Shown piece after piece: positions 23,525 through 36,287 of a DNA stretch of 64,000 nucleotides. This DNA is from Antedon mediterranea. Its lineage: Eukaryota; Echinodermata; Crinoidea; Comatulida; Antedonidae. Location of the stretch: positions 15,784,922 through 15,848,921 of the forward strand of contig NC_092678.1 of NCBI RefSeq assembly GCF_964355755.1, in the 5' to 3' direction. The notes under the pieces are model-generated. The model did not search any database, was not told the origin of the DNA, and saw only the letters and a list, made by a program, of their open reading frames with translations. Each line of letters starts with the position of its first letter. Position 1 is the stretch's first letter. The translations under genes were made by a program, and so were the position numbers.

Positions 23525-25085
23525 TTATTCTTCTTTCTTTCTCAGATTTTGTGTACGCGTTTTCTCTTGAACGTGTTAACATAACATTTTGTAACTTGGT
23601 CAACATATAGACAATTAACTGAAGATGTACTGCGAAGCTTTTTGACAATGTCAGATCCGCCTAGCGTAAGTTACGCGCGATTTTCTGAAAATCTTAAATC
23701 GGTCATAACTTTGAAACCGATAAATATTTTTTAACGAAATTTTCAGCCACGTTTTCTTCACATCAATGGCTAACTTTTTCGCTCTTCAGCAAATTTTTGA
23801 ACACTAGAAAATCTGCGCGTAAACTGCGTTTGAAAGTTTAAAATGCTCCTAATTTGTGCACGCTGTTTCTCTGTAACGCGTTAACATAACATTTTGTAAC
23901 TTGTTCAACATATAGACATTTTACTGAAGTTGTCCAGCCAAGCTTTTTGACGATGTCAGAGCCGCGTAGCGTAAGTTACGCGTGATTTTCTGAAAATCTT
24001 AAATTGGTTATAACTTCGAAACAAATGAATATTTTTTAACGTCATTTTCAGCCACGTTTGCTTCACATCAATAGTTAACTTTTTTAACGCTATCGCAATT
24101 TGTAACATTAGAAAGTGCGCGCGTAAATGGCGTTTGAAATTTTAAAATGCTTCAAATCAATTTCTGATTAAATTAGAGCACGATTCAGGTCATTTTAAGC
24201 GTTTAAAAAATTGCCACTGGTGCGCACATTTTTACGCGCGCACGGCGCAGGGAACAGGTATGAGCATTTCTTTTACACGATTTGTGTTTTTAAATCTTCG
24301 GTTAACAATTTTACGTTATTTTATTCACTTTTCAACTTGAAATGGCGTTCTACGAGCACGTTAAACATGACAGGTTGCGCACGAAAACGTCAACAAATTG
24401 TGAAAATGTTCCAAAATATGTCTACTTTTAAAAATGAAACAGTTCATCAGAATGCAAGGTTACCCCCATTTTTTATTTTAATTTCTTGCAGTGTATGAAT
24501 CATAGGTCTGATTTATTATAGTGTTGAATGCTAAAACGTGTTTGATGGCTACATTATTTGCATATTAAATATAATTTTTGAAATATTTATCATCAAACAA
24601 ACATAAACTTATTCAAAGAGCAAAACAATAAACATAACATTTATCTTTTTTCTTTACATGTTAATATATAAAACTTGAAAGTATGTACTTTCATAAAATA
24701 TCAGCGTTTAAAATTTTTGAAGATTTCATCATAGTAAAATTTATGATTTAAGTTTGATATGTAATAATCAACTTGCATCGAGGGGGTTCATGACATACCG
24801 AATGAACGAGGACTCTTTCTTCGGATTTTCGTCAGCAGGTGGTCATATGGATCGATGTGTAATGCAACCGACTTTGGTATCAGAGGTACCGGGTTTGAGT
24901 CCCGTCACGGGAAAACAATTAATTAAAAGGGTTTAGTTGGTTATTACACTGAGAGGGCAGTTTTAATTTTGAATAGCCTACTTTTTTTGGAAAAGTCATA
25001 ACTTTGAAGTACTTGAATACGCAAGATACGCTTTGTTGCTGGCGGATAACCAAACTCGTCTTCAAGTGACGAGTTTAAGTTCTAG
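23525..25085 (+). mobile_element. Helentron-like copy H3, type D, near-identical to H2
   Basis: It begins inside the T-rich tract (TTATTCTTCTTTC) with no hairpin of its own. It then follows H2 almost base for base at an offset of 1560, and CTAG lies at 25082-25085. Either H2 and H3 come from one recent source, or one is a tandem duplicate. The missing 5' hairpin would lie in the 20.4-kb stack. Confidence 0.75.
24839..24914 (+). other. tRNA-like block in H3
   Basis: Same block as in H2. Box B reads GGTTTGAGTCCC here, a C-to-T change at a normally invariant position, so pol III activity is doubtful in this copy. Confidence 0.5.
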
Positions 25086-26655
25086 TTAGTTATCCGCATT
25101 CAGCGGATAACTCCTTGTAACTGTCCTGTTACTTTTTTTTTTTTTTCTTTCTTTCTCCCTCATTTTTGTGGCTCGCGTATCTCAAAAACGTGTAAACATA
25201 ACATGTTATAACTTTGTCAGCATGAGGGCATTCAGGTGAAGTTGTGCACCTCCTATTTTTGAATGACGTCAGAGTTGCGCAACATGACTTACGCGCGTTT
25301 TTACGAATTTTGCATTTTTAACATAGATTGAAAACCATATAGCAATTTAAATTGAAACTTAACGAAAGTTTAATTGATTTCTTGCGCTAACAGAATGTGA
25401 AAAAAAAATGGCATGTTTCACAGGAAGTTAAAATTTCAAAATGCGAAAAATCAATTTCTAATCAACTTTCTACGCGTTTCATGTCATTTTGAGCATGTAA
25501 AAAATTCCCACGTACGCGCATTTTTTTACGCATGCGGTGCGCACGTAGCGTTGAAAACCATTTTTTTCGCGTAATTTATGTTTTTCCAGCCTTTTCTAGT
25601 AATTTTACCAACTTTTGAACAATTTCGACTTAAAATTACGTCATACGGGCACGTCGAATTGGATAATTTACGTGCATTTTTGATGAAAAAGTTAAAAAAG
25701 TCGTCAAAATTTGTCAAAATTATGCCCTTTTTTAAACAGTTATAGTTCCTAAAATAAACGGTGAAAGTTATTTTTTTTGCATATTCTGAAAGTTGATGAG
25801 TTGTAAATTTTGAATCATGCATTAATATGGCTAACCGGACATTGTGACGTCACCGTATGCCCACGCGAATATAAAATATAGGATTTTTGTATCTTTCATC
25901 ATAGCGCATGACATTTAATAGAGCGCATCTCCAATTATCTGTTTTCCATTTTTACCCCGATTTTTATATTATCTAGCTCAATCAACTATCTTTCGTATGA
26001 GTTAAAAATATTTTAATATTTATGACGTCATCATGTCTAAAAATGTAAATAACGTGGGTCACTTATTTTCGTCCTTACAGTAAATTTCAATCTGTTATAG
26101 CTCGTCAGAATAAAACGTGATAATCATGATTAAAACGTTTTCTGGAAGCTATTGAATTGTAGATACGAATTCATGTAAACATTTTGCCAATCGGATGTTG
26201 TGACGTCATCATATGGCCAGTTGAATAAAAAAAGGCGTATTTTCATATTTTGCGTAATAGTTCATCACATTTAAAAGGGCCCGCATCTATATTTTACGTA
26301 TTCAAATTTCTTCTACACGTTAATATGTGGTTGCTGAGATAATGTCCTTCCGAAATTGCTAACTTAGTGTTTCATTTTGATACCGTCGCCATGTTAAAAA
26401 TAAGAATAAATGGGGGGTCTCGTAATTTCACCTATTCTACACTGTATGTAACATGTATACAGAGTATACCGTTTGCACTGTATATACTATATGACACAAA
26501 ATAGACTGAATTCAGCACTAACAACGTATGATATTCTTCAGTTCAGGTCATAATGCCATAATCTTTATCTGTGTGCAGTATTCCAACGTATGACGTGCAC
26601 GTGGCGTTTGTCGTGCGGATAACTAACTCGTCAAAGTGACGAGTTTCATGTCTAG
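25086..26655 (+). mobile_element. Helentron-like copy H4, type A
   Basis: Complete: 5' hairpin GTTATCCGC-ATTCA-GCGGATAAC, T-tract, body, arm GCGGATAACTAAC and CTAG at 26652-26655. Near 25357 it contains the intact TTAA that is the empty counterpart of the MITE insertion in H5. Confidence 0.75.
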
Positions 26656-29055
26656 TTTTTTTTCTGTATTATTCTTTCTTTCTGTCAATTTTGTGTCTCG
26701 CGTAACTCAAAAACGTGTAAACATAACATTTTATAACTTTGTCAACATGTGGGCATTTACGTGAAATAGTGCACCTCCTATTGTGAATGACGACAGAGTT
26801 GCGCAACATGACTTACGCGCGTTTTTACAAATTTCGCGTATTTAATATAGATCGAAAATCATATAACAATTTAAATTGAAACTTAAAGCCCCATTCCCTA
26901 CGTTTTTTAGATCTAATTTAAGATCACAAACTATATTTAATGTAAAAATAATACTATATGGTCCTATTGCGATAACTTTTTTCGTCTTTAAACGGTTAAA
27001 AATGTGAAAAATAAATCGATTTTAATAATTATAGCGGCCCGCTATAAATCCCAAAATGCATTGCGCGTGGATTGATATTGTTGTTTTTCACCTGTAATTC
27101 GCCCACTTTTCGATCGATCGTGAAGCCAAAACAAATGGAAGACTCCTAACTTTTCAGCGAAAATACCGGGTTTTCCCCAATTTGTATCAACGGAGTCTGG
27201 CAAAAATAGAAAGACAATTAATGCAGCAACTATACAACGTCAGGCTAGGTATATAGCTAGCGTACGATGTTCGTACGTTACCGATGTTTACCAGCTAGGC
27301 CTACAAAACTAAGCCTGGCTAGGCTAGGCCTGAGACCGTCCACGAGAGGTCGATCGCCGCGAGCTACTTAGGTAGTGCATTGTTTCTCACTTTTTATCAT
27401 AATTTACCATAAAACGTACATTTAAGACAAGGAATGACATGGTTTAATGTTTTTAAAGTGATATATATGTATTATTTTCCAAAAAACGTCCAAAATTGCA
27501 GGGAAGGGGTCTTTAACAAAAGTTTAATTTATATCTTGCGCTAACTGACTGTGGGGAAAAAATGGCATGTTTCACACGAAGTTACGCGCGCATGCGCGTT
27601 TAAAATTTCAAATTGAGAAAAATCAATTTCAACAGTCATTTTGAGCATGTCAAAAATTCCCACGCGTGCGCATTTTTTTACGCGTGCGGTGCACACGTAG
27701 GGTTGAAAACAATTTTTTTTTCCGTGATTTATGTTTTTCCACCCTTTTTTAGTAATTTTACCAATTTCTAAACATTTTCGACTTAAAATCACGTCATACG
27801 GGCACGTCGAATTGCGCAACGTGACTTACGCGCGATTTAACGATTTTGTCGTATTTAACATAGCTCGACAACCAAATAACATTTCAACTTGAAACTTTGC
27901 AAAAGTTTAATTTATATCATGCGCTAACTTCCTGTTGAAAAAAAATTGCGTGTTTTAAACAAAGTTACGCGCGCACGCGCATTTAAAATTTCAAAATGCG
28001 CAAAATTAATTTAAAATCAACTTTCTACGCGTTCCATGTTGTTTTAAGCATGTCAACAATTCCCACGCTCGCGCACATTTTTACGTGTGCGGTACGCACG
28101 TAGCATTGAAAACGTATTTTTTTCGCGTGATTTATATTTTTCCAGCCTTTTCTAGTAATTTTACCAAATTTTAAACAATTTCGACTTAAAGATACCTCAT
28201 ACGAGCACGTCGAATTGGACAATTTGTGCGCGTTTTTTATGAAAAGGTTAAAAAATTCGTTTAAAATATGCCTTTTTTTAAACAGTCGTAATTTCTAAAC
28301 TAGACGGTCAACTTTTTGTGGATGGCATATTCTGGAAGTAAATGAGTTGTAGATATCGGATCAGGTATTAATATGGCTAACCGGACATTGTGACGTCATC
28401 GTATGGCCACACGAATATAAAATTTAGGATTTTTGTATCTTTCGTCATAGCTCATCACATTGAATAGAGCGCATCTCCACTTATCCGTTTTCCATTTTCA
28501 CCCCGATTTTGATATTGTCTAGGTCAATCAAGTATCTTTCGCATGAGTTAAAAATATTTTAATTTTTTGACGTCATCATGCCTAAAAATGTAAATCACGT
28601 GTGGCATTAATTTCATCTTTACAGTAAATTTTAATCTGTTATAGCTCGTAAGAATAAAATGTGATAATCACGATTAAAACTTTTTCTGGAAGCTATTGGA
28701 TTGTAGATACGAAATTATGAAAAAATGTTGCCAATCGGATGTTGTGACGTCATCATATGGCCAGTTAAATAAAAAAGGTCGTATCTTCATCTTTTGCGTC
28801 ATAATTCATTACATTTAAAAGAGCGCGCATCAATATTTCACGTATTCAAATTTCTTCTACACGCTAATACGTTGTTGCTGAGATAATTTCATTTCGGAAT
28901 TGCTACCTTCGCGTTTCATTTTAAAACTGTCAACGTGTTAAAAATTGCAATAAATAGCGGGTCCCGTAATTTCACCTATTCTATGTATGTCACTGTATGT
29001 GATATGGATACAGATTATACGGTGTATACTATATATCAATTTAAATAATAAAATT
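26656..29055 (+). mobile_element. Helentron-like copy H5, 5' piece, A/B chimera, broken
   Basis: It starts in the T-tract (CTGTATTATTCTTTC) without a hairpin. The type A portion changes to type B at 27810-27814 (AATTG short homology). A MITE sits at 26887-27512. The body stops at 29055 (AATAATAAAATT). Its missing 3' part, from CAATAACAACATATC, is found at 48476-48628, after a 19.4-kb inverted block. Confidence 0.7.
26887..27512. mobile_element. 626-bp MITE with TTAA target duplication
   Basis: Ends AGCCCCATTCCCT and AGGGAAGGGGTCT form imperfect inverted repeats, flanked by TTAA (26883-26886 and 27513-27516). The matching site in H4 (ACTTAACG, about 25354) has a single TTAA. TTAA duplications are used by piggyBac and Kolobok transposases; which one applies cannot be decided here. 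The inside is non-coding, with TAGGCC words. Confidence 0.8.
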
Positions 29056-29896
29056 AGACAATATCAAAATCGGGGTGAAAATGGAAAACGAATAAGTGGA
29101 GATGCGCTCTATTCAATGTGATGAGCTATGACGAAAGATACAAAAATCCTAAATTTTATATTCGCGTGGCCATACGATGACGTCACAATGTCCGGTTAGC
29201 CATATTAATACCTGATCCGATATCTACAACTCATCTACTTCCAGAATATGTCATCCACAAAAAGTTGACCGTCTAGTTTAGAAATTACGACTGTTTCAAA
29301 AAAGGCATATTTTAAACGAATTTCTTAACCTTTTCATAAAAAACGCGCGCAAATTGTCCAATTCGACGTGCTCGTATGACGTATCTTTAAGTCGAAATTG
29401 TTTAAAATTTGGTAAAATTACTAGAAAAGGCTGGAAAAACATAAATCACGCGAAAAAAATACGTTTTCAATGCTACGTGCGCACCGCACACGTAAAAATG
29501 TGCGCACGCGTGGTAATTTTTTACATGCTTAAAACGAGATGAAACGCGTAGAAAGTTGATTATAAATTATTTTTGCGCATTTTGAAATTTTAAATGCGCG
29601 TGCGCGCGTAACTTTGTGTAAAACACGCAATTTTTTTTCAACAGAAATTTAGCGCATGATATAAATTAAACTTTTGCAAAGTTTCACTTTAAAATGTTAT
29701 TTGGTTTTCGACATATGTTAAATACGAGAAAATCGTTAAATCGCGCGTACGTCACGTTGCGCAATTGTACACATCATGAAAAGCTTCGCTTGACGACGTT
29801 ACATAAATGTCAAAATGTTAACATAGTTAACAAAATGTTATGTTTGCAAGTTTTAGAGAAAAGCGTTACACAAAAATCATACAGAAAGAAAGAAGA
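29056..29896 (-). mobile_element. Helentron-like fragment m1, type B, 3' part missing
   Basis: It starts abruptly at GACAATATCAAAATCGGGG and runs to the T-rich 5' tract (CAGAAAGAAAGAAGA on this strand). The 3' 760 bp, with hairpin and CTAG, is absent. Its left edge is the left breakpoint of the inverted block. It has no cassette directly upstream. Confidence 0.7.
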
Positions 29897-31497
29897 CTAG
29901 ACATGTAACTCGTCACTTTGACGAGTTTGGTTATCCGCCGCGCAAGTGGTGCAACATTAACATTAAGGGGATAGGTTGAGGACAAAAGGAAGTGTTCACG
30001 TTGGCATTATGACCTGAACTGAAGAATATGATCTGTTGTTATTGCTGAATTTTATTATTTAAATTCATATATAGTATACACAGTATAATCTGTATCCATA
30101 TCACATACAGTGTAGAATAGGTGAAATTACGGGACCCGCTATTTATTGCAATTTTTAACATGTTGATGGTTTTAAAATGAAACGCGAAGTTAGCAATTCC
30201 GAAAGCAAATTATCTCAGCAACAACGTATTAGCGTGTAGAAGAAATTTGAATACGTTAAATATTGATGCGCGCTCTTTTAAATGTAATGAATTATGACGA
30301 AAAAGATGAAAATACGACCATTTTTATTTAACTGGCCATATGATGACGTCACAACATCCGATTGGCAACATTTTTACATAATTTCATATCTACAATCCAA
30401 TAGCTTCCAGAAAAAGTTTTAATCGTGATTATCACATTTTATTCTTACGAGCTATAACAGATTCAAATTTACTGTAAAGATGAAATTGATGCCACACGTG
30501 ATTTAAATTTTTAGGCATGATGACGTCAAAAAAATTAAAATATTTTTAACTCATGCGAAAGATAGTTGATTGACCTAGACAATATCAAAATCGGGGTGAA
30601 AATGGAAAACGGATAAGTGGAGATGCGCTCTATTCAATGTGATGAGCTATGACGAAAGATACAAAAATACTAAATTTTATATTCGCGTGGCCATACGATG
30701 ACGTCACAATGTCCGGTTAGCCATATTAATACCTGATCCGATATCTACAACTCATCTACTTCCAGAATATGTCATCCACAAAAATTTGACCGTCTAGTTT
30801 AGAAATTACGACTGTTTAAAAAAAGGCATATTTTAAACGAATTTTTTAACCTTTTCATAAAAAACGCGCGCAAATTGTCCAATTCGACGTGCTCGTATGA
30901 CGTATCTTTAAGTCGAAATTGTTTAAAATTTGGTAAAATTACTAGAAAAGGCTGGAAAAACATAAATCACGCGAAAAAAATACGTTTTCTATGCTACGTG
31001 CGCACCGCACACGTAGAAATGTGCGCACGCGTGGGAATTTTTGACATGCTTAAAACGACATGAAACGCGTAGAAAGTTGATTATAAATTAATTTTGCGCA
31101 TTTTGAAATTTTAAATGTGCGTGCGCGCGTAACTTTGTGTAAAACACGCAATTTTTTTTCAACAGAAATTTAGCGCATGATATAAATTAAACTTTTGCAA
31201 AGTTTCACTTTAAAATGTTATTTGGTTTTCGACATATGTTAAATACGATAAAATCGTTAAATCGCGCGTACGTCACGTTGCGCAATTGTAAACATCATGA
31301 AAAGCTTCGCTTGACGACGTTACATAAATGTCAAAATGTTAACATAGTTAACAAAATGTTATGTTTGCGAGTTTTAGAGAAAAGCGTTACACAAAAATCA
31401 TACAGAAAGAAAGAAGAAGAATAAAAAGTTGATGATGATGATGATGATTTCGTACAATCACAAGAGGTTATCCTGCAACTTCGTTGCGGATAACCAA
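29897..31497 (-). mobile_element. Helentron-like copy m2, type B, complete
   Basis: CTAG at 29897-29900, hairpin, arm GCGGATAACCAAAC, body, uninterrupted T-tract (CAACTTTTTA then TTCTTCTTCTTTC on the minus strand) and its own 5' hairpin with GAAGTTGC. Its intact 5' tract is the empty-site reference for the split copies m3 and m4. Confidence 0.8.
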
Positions 31498-31509
31498 TTA
31501 AGAAAAAGA
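31498..31509 (-). other. 12-base remnant of an outer element's 5' tract
   Basis: On the minus strand TCTTTTTCTTAA lies between the CTAG of m3 and the hairpin of m2. It continues the cassette at 48353-48420, which stops at ATCATCATCA. The joined form is seen unbroken in the next cassette (48421-48443). Confidence 0.6.
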
Positions 31510-33012
31510 CTAGACATGTAACTCGTCACTTTGACGAGTTTGGTTATCCGCCGCGCAAGTGGTGCAACATTAACATTAAGGGGAGAGGTTGAGGACAAAA
31601 GGAAGTGTTCACGTTGGCATTATGACCTGAACTGAAGAATATGATATGTTGTTATTGCTGAATTTTATTATTTAAATTCATATATAGTATACACAGTCTA
31701 ATCTGTATCCATATCACATACAGTGTAGAATAGGTGAAATTACGGGACCCGCTATTTATTGCAATTTTTAACATGTTGACGGTTTTAAAATGAAACGCGA
31801 AGGTAGCAATTCCGAAAGGAAATTATCTCAGCAACAACGTATTAGCGTGTAGAAGAAATTTGAATACGTGAAATATTGATGCGCGCTCTTTTAAATGTAA
31901 TGAATTATGACGCAAAAGATGAAAATACGACCTTTTTTATTTAACTGGCCATATGATGACGTCACAACATCCGATTGGCAACATTTTAACATAATTTCGT
32001 ATCTACAATCCAATAGCTTCCAGAAAAAGTTTTAATCGTGATTATCACATTTTATTCTTACGAGCTATAGCAGATTAAAATTTACTGTAAAGATGAAATT
32101 GATGCCACACGTGATTTCAATTTTTAGGCATGATGACGTCATAAAAATTAAAATATTTTTAACTCATGCGAAAGATAGTTGATTGACCTAGACAATATCA
32201 CAATCGGGGTGAAAATGGAAAACGGATAAGTGGAGATGCGCTCTATTCAATGTGATGAGCTATGACGAAAGATACAAAAATCCTAAATTTTATATTCGCG
32301 TGGCCATACGATGACGTCACAATGTCCGGTTAGCCATATTAATACCTGATCCGAGATCTACAACTCATCTACTTCCAGAATATGCCATCCACAAAAAGTT
32401 GACCGTCTAGTTTAGAAATTACGACTGTTTAAAAAAAGGCATATTTTAAACAAATTTTTTAACCTTTTCATAAAAAACGCGCGCAAATTGTCCAATTCGA
32501 CGTGCTCGTATGACGTATCTTTAAGTCGAAATTGTTAAAAATTTGGTAAAATTACATGAAAAGGCTGGAAAAACATAAATCGCGCGAAAAAAATACGTTT
32601 TCAATGCTACGTGCGCACCGCACACGTAAAAATGTGCGCACGCGTGGGAATTTTTGACATGCTTAAAACGACATGAAACGCATAGAAAGTTGATTATAAA
32701 TTAGTTTCGCGCATTTTGAAATTTTAAATGCGCGTGCGCGCGTAACTTTGTGTAAAACACGCAATTTTTTTTCAACAGAAAGTTAGCGCATGATATAAAT
32801 TAAACTTTTGCAAAGTTTCAAGTTGAAATGTTATTTGGTTTTCGACATATGTTAAATACGAGAAAATCGTTAAATCGCGCGTGCCATTGTAAACATCATG
32901 AAAAGCTTCGCTTGACGACGTTACATAAATGTCAAAATGTTAACATAGTTAACAAAATGTTATGTTTGCAAGTTTCAGAGAAAAGCGTTACACAAAAATC
33001 ATACAGAAAGAA
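31510..33012 (-). mobile_element. Helentron-like copy m3, type B, 5' cassette displaced
   Basis: CTAG at 31510. The body begins at TTCTTTCTGTATG (minus strand) without a hairpin. The matching 5' cassette is 36196-36287. Joining the two restores exactly the tract seen in m2. Confidence 0.75.
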
Positions 33013-34534
33013 CTAGACATGTAACTCGTCACTTTGACGAGTTTGGTTATCCGCCGCGCAAGTGGTGCAACATTAACATTAAGGGGATAGGTTGAGGACA
33101 AAAGGAAGTGTTCACGTTGGCATTATGACCTGAACTGAAGAATATGATATGTTGTTATTGCTGAATTTTATTATTTAAATTCATATAGTATACACAGTAT
33201 AATCTGTATCCATATCACATACAGTGTAGAATAGGTGAAATTACGGGACCCGCTATTTATTGCAATTTTTAACATGTTGACGGTTTTAAAATGAAACGCG
33301 AAGGTAGCAATTCCGAAAGGAAATTATCTCAGCAACAACGTATTAGCGTGTAGAAGAAATTTGAATACGTTAAATATTGATGCGCGCTCTTTTAAATGTA
33401 ATGAATTATGACGCAAAAGATGAAAATACGACCTTTTTTATTTAACTGGCCATATGATGACGTCACAACATCCGATTGGCAACATTTTTACATAATTTCG
33501 TATCTACAATCCAATAGCTTCCAGAAAAAATTTTAATCGTGATTATCACATTTTATTCTTACGAGCTATAACAGATTAAAATTTACTGTAAAGATGAAAT
33601 TAATGCCACACGTGATTTAAATTTTTAGGCATGATGACGTCAAAAAAATTAAAATATTTTTAACTCATGTGAAAGATAGTTGATTGACCTAGACAATATC
33701 AAAATCGGGGTGAAAATGGAAAACGGATAAGTGGAGATGCGCTCTATTCAATGCGATGAGCTATGACGAAAGATACAAAAATCCTAAATTTTATATTCGC
33801 GTGGCCATACGATGACGTCACAATGTCCGGTTAGCCATATTAATACCTGATCCGAAATCTACAACTCATCTACTTACAGAATATACTATCCACAAAAAGT
33901 TGACCGTCTAGTTTAGAAATTATGACTGTTTAAAAAAAGGCATATTTTAAACGAATTTTTTAACCTTTTCATAAAAAACGCGCGCAAATTGTCCAATTCG
34001 ACGTGCTCGTATGACGTATCTTTAAGTCGAAATTGTTTAAAATTTGGTAAAATTACTAGAAAAGGCTGGAAAAACATAAATCACGCGAAAAAAATACGTT
34101 TTCAATGCTACGTGCGCACCGCACACGTAAAAATTTGCGCACGCGTGGGAATTTTTGACATGCTTAAAACGACATGAAACGCGTAGAAAACTGATTATAA
34201 ATTAATTTTGCGCATTTTGAAATTTTAAATGCGCGTACGCGCGTAACTTTGTGTAAAACACGCAATTTTTTTTCAACAGAAAGTTAGCGCATGATATACA
34301 TTAAACTTTTGCAAACTTTCAAGTTGAAATGTTATTTGGTTGTCGAGCTATGTTAAATACGACAAAATCGTTAAATCGCACGTAAGTCACGTTGCGCAAT
34401 TGTAAACATCATGAAAAGCTTCGCTGCACATCTTCATGTGCATGAAGATATGTTGAGAAAGTTACAAAATGTTATGTTTGCAAGTTTTAGAGAAAAGCGA
34501 TCCACAAAAATCATACAGAAAGAAAGAAGACAAA
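33013..34534 (-). mobile_element. Helentron-like copy m4, type B, 5' cassette displaced
   Basis: CTAG at 33013. The body resumes at TTTGTCTTCTTTC after the CTAG of m5. Its cassette is 36126-36195 (type B). Near 34432 it has a small CACATCTTCATGTGCATGAAG palindrome-like stretch where m2 and m3 differ, a sub-variant shared with m6. Confidence 0.75.
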
Positions 34535-36125
34535 CTAGACATGTAACTCGTCACTTTGACGAGTTAGTTATCCGCACGACAAACGCCACGTGCACGTCAT
34601 ACGTTAGAATATTGCACACAGAAAAAATTATGGCATTATGACCTGATCTGAAGAATATGATATGTTGTTAGTGCTGAATTCTGTCAATTTTGTGTCATAT
34701 AGTATATACATGCAAACAGTATAATCTGTATACATGTTACATACAGTGTAGAATAGGTGAAATTACGGGACCCGCCATTTATTCAAATTTGTAAAAACAT
34801 GGCGACGGTATCAAGATGAAACACTAAGATAGCAATTTCGGAAGCAAATTATCTCAGCAACAACATATTAACGTTTAGAAGAAATTTGAATACGTTTAAT
34901 ATTGATGCGCGCTCTTTTAAATATAATGAACTATGATGCAAAAGATGAAAATACGACTTTTTTTATTTAACTTGCAATATGATGACGTCACAGCATCTGA
35001 TTGGCAAAATGTTCACATGATTTCATATCTACAATCCAAGAGCTTCCAGAAAATGTTTTAATCGTGATTATCACATTTTATTTTGACGGGCTATTACAGA
35101 TTAAAATTTACTGTAAAGATGAAATTAATGACCCACGTAATTAAAATTTTTAGGCATGATGACGTCATAAAAATTAAAATATTTTTATCTCATGCGAAAG
35201 ATAGTTGATTGACCTAGACAATATTAAAATCTCGGAGAAAAAGAAATACGTATAAGCGTGATGCGCTCCATTGAATGTGATGAGCAATAACGAAAGACAA
35301 AAAAATCCTATATTTTACATTCGTGTGGCCATATGATGACGTCACAACATCCGTGAGGTAAAAATTCTACATGAATTCATATCTACAACATATCTGCTTA
35401 CATATTAAGTTAAAAAAATTAGGGGTAATCGTTGATCTTGAGAAGCTATAAAACATTCAAAATAGGCATAATTTTGACAACATTTTGTAACTTTTTCAAC
35501 TAAAACGCGCGCAAATGGGCTAAATCAACGTGTTCGTATGACGTCATTTTAATTTGAAATGATGTCAATCTTTTTGAAAATGACTAGGAAAGGCTGGAAA
35601 ATCACAATTCAAGAGAAAAAAACATGATTTTCATGCTCTATGCGCACCGTGCGCGTAATATTTTTCGCGCGCGCGGTAATTTTGTACATGCTTAAAATGA
35701 CATGAAACGCGTAGAAAGTTGATTAGAAATTATTTTTGCGCATTTTGAAATTTTAAATGCGCGTGCGCGCGTAACTTTGTGTAAAACACGCAATTTTTTT
35801 CAAACAGAAAGTTAGCGCATGATATAAATTAAACTTTCACAAAGTGTCAAATAAAAATCACTTTTAGTTTTTAATCTATGATCAATCATAAAAAATCATA
35901 AAATCGCGCGTAAGTCACGTTACGCAACTCTGACGTAATTCAAAAATAGGAGGTGCAGAACTTCACGTAAATGCCCACATGTTGTCAAAGTTATAAAATG
36001 TTATGTTTACAAATTTTAGAGAAACGCTCTACACAAAAATAGCGAGAAAGAAAGAAGAATAATACAGAAAAAAATATTGATCCCATACAATAACAAGGAG
36101 TTATCCGCCAAGTGCGGATAACTAA
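34535..36125 (-). mobile_element. Helentron-like copy m5, type A, complete
   Basis: CTAG at 34535, arm GCGGATAACTAAC, 5' hairpin GTTATCCGC-ACTTG-GCGGATAAC ending at 36125. A block near 35390-35460 (ATTAGGGGTAATCG) is shared with the last copy of the window (about 63855) and marks a sub-variant. Confidence 0.8.
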
Positions 36126-36287
36126 TAAAAAGTTGATGTTGATGATTTCGTACAATCACAAGAGGTTATCCTGCAACTTCGTTGCGGATAACCAAAGAAG
36201 AAGAATAAAAAGTTGATGATGATGATGATGATGATGATTTCGTACAATCACAAGAGGTTATCCTGCAACTTCGTTGCGGATAACCAA
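36093..36287 (-). repeat. stack of three 5' cassettes (B, B, A from the outside)
   Basis: On the minus strand the order is B (36196-36287), B (36126-36195) and A (hairpin of m5). The bodies that follow close in reverse order: A (m5), B (m4), B (m3). This is what nested insertion predicts. Confidence 0.75.

Noticed and set aside
21035-24498. Repeated open frame MPLVRTFLRAHGAGN... in type D copies
   Set aside because: Same reason: near-identical repeats give near-identical frames. The ends differ by single-base changes and there is no sign of selection on codons.
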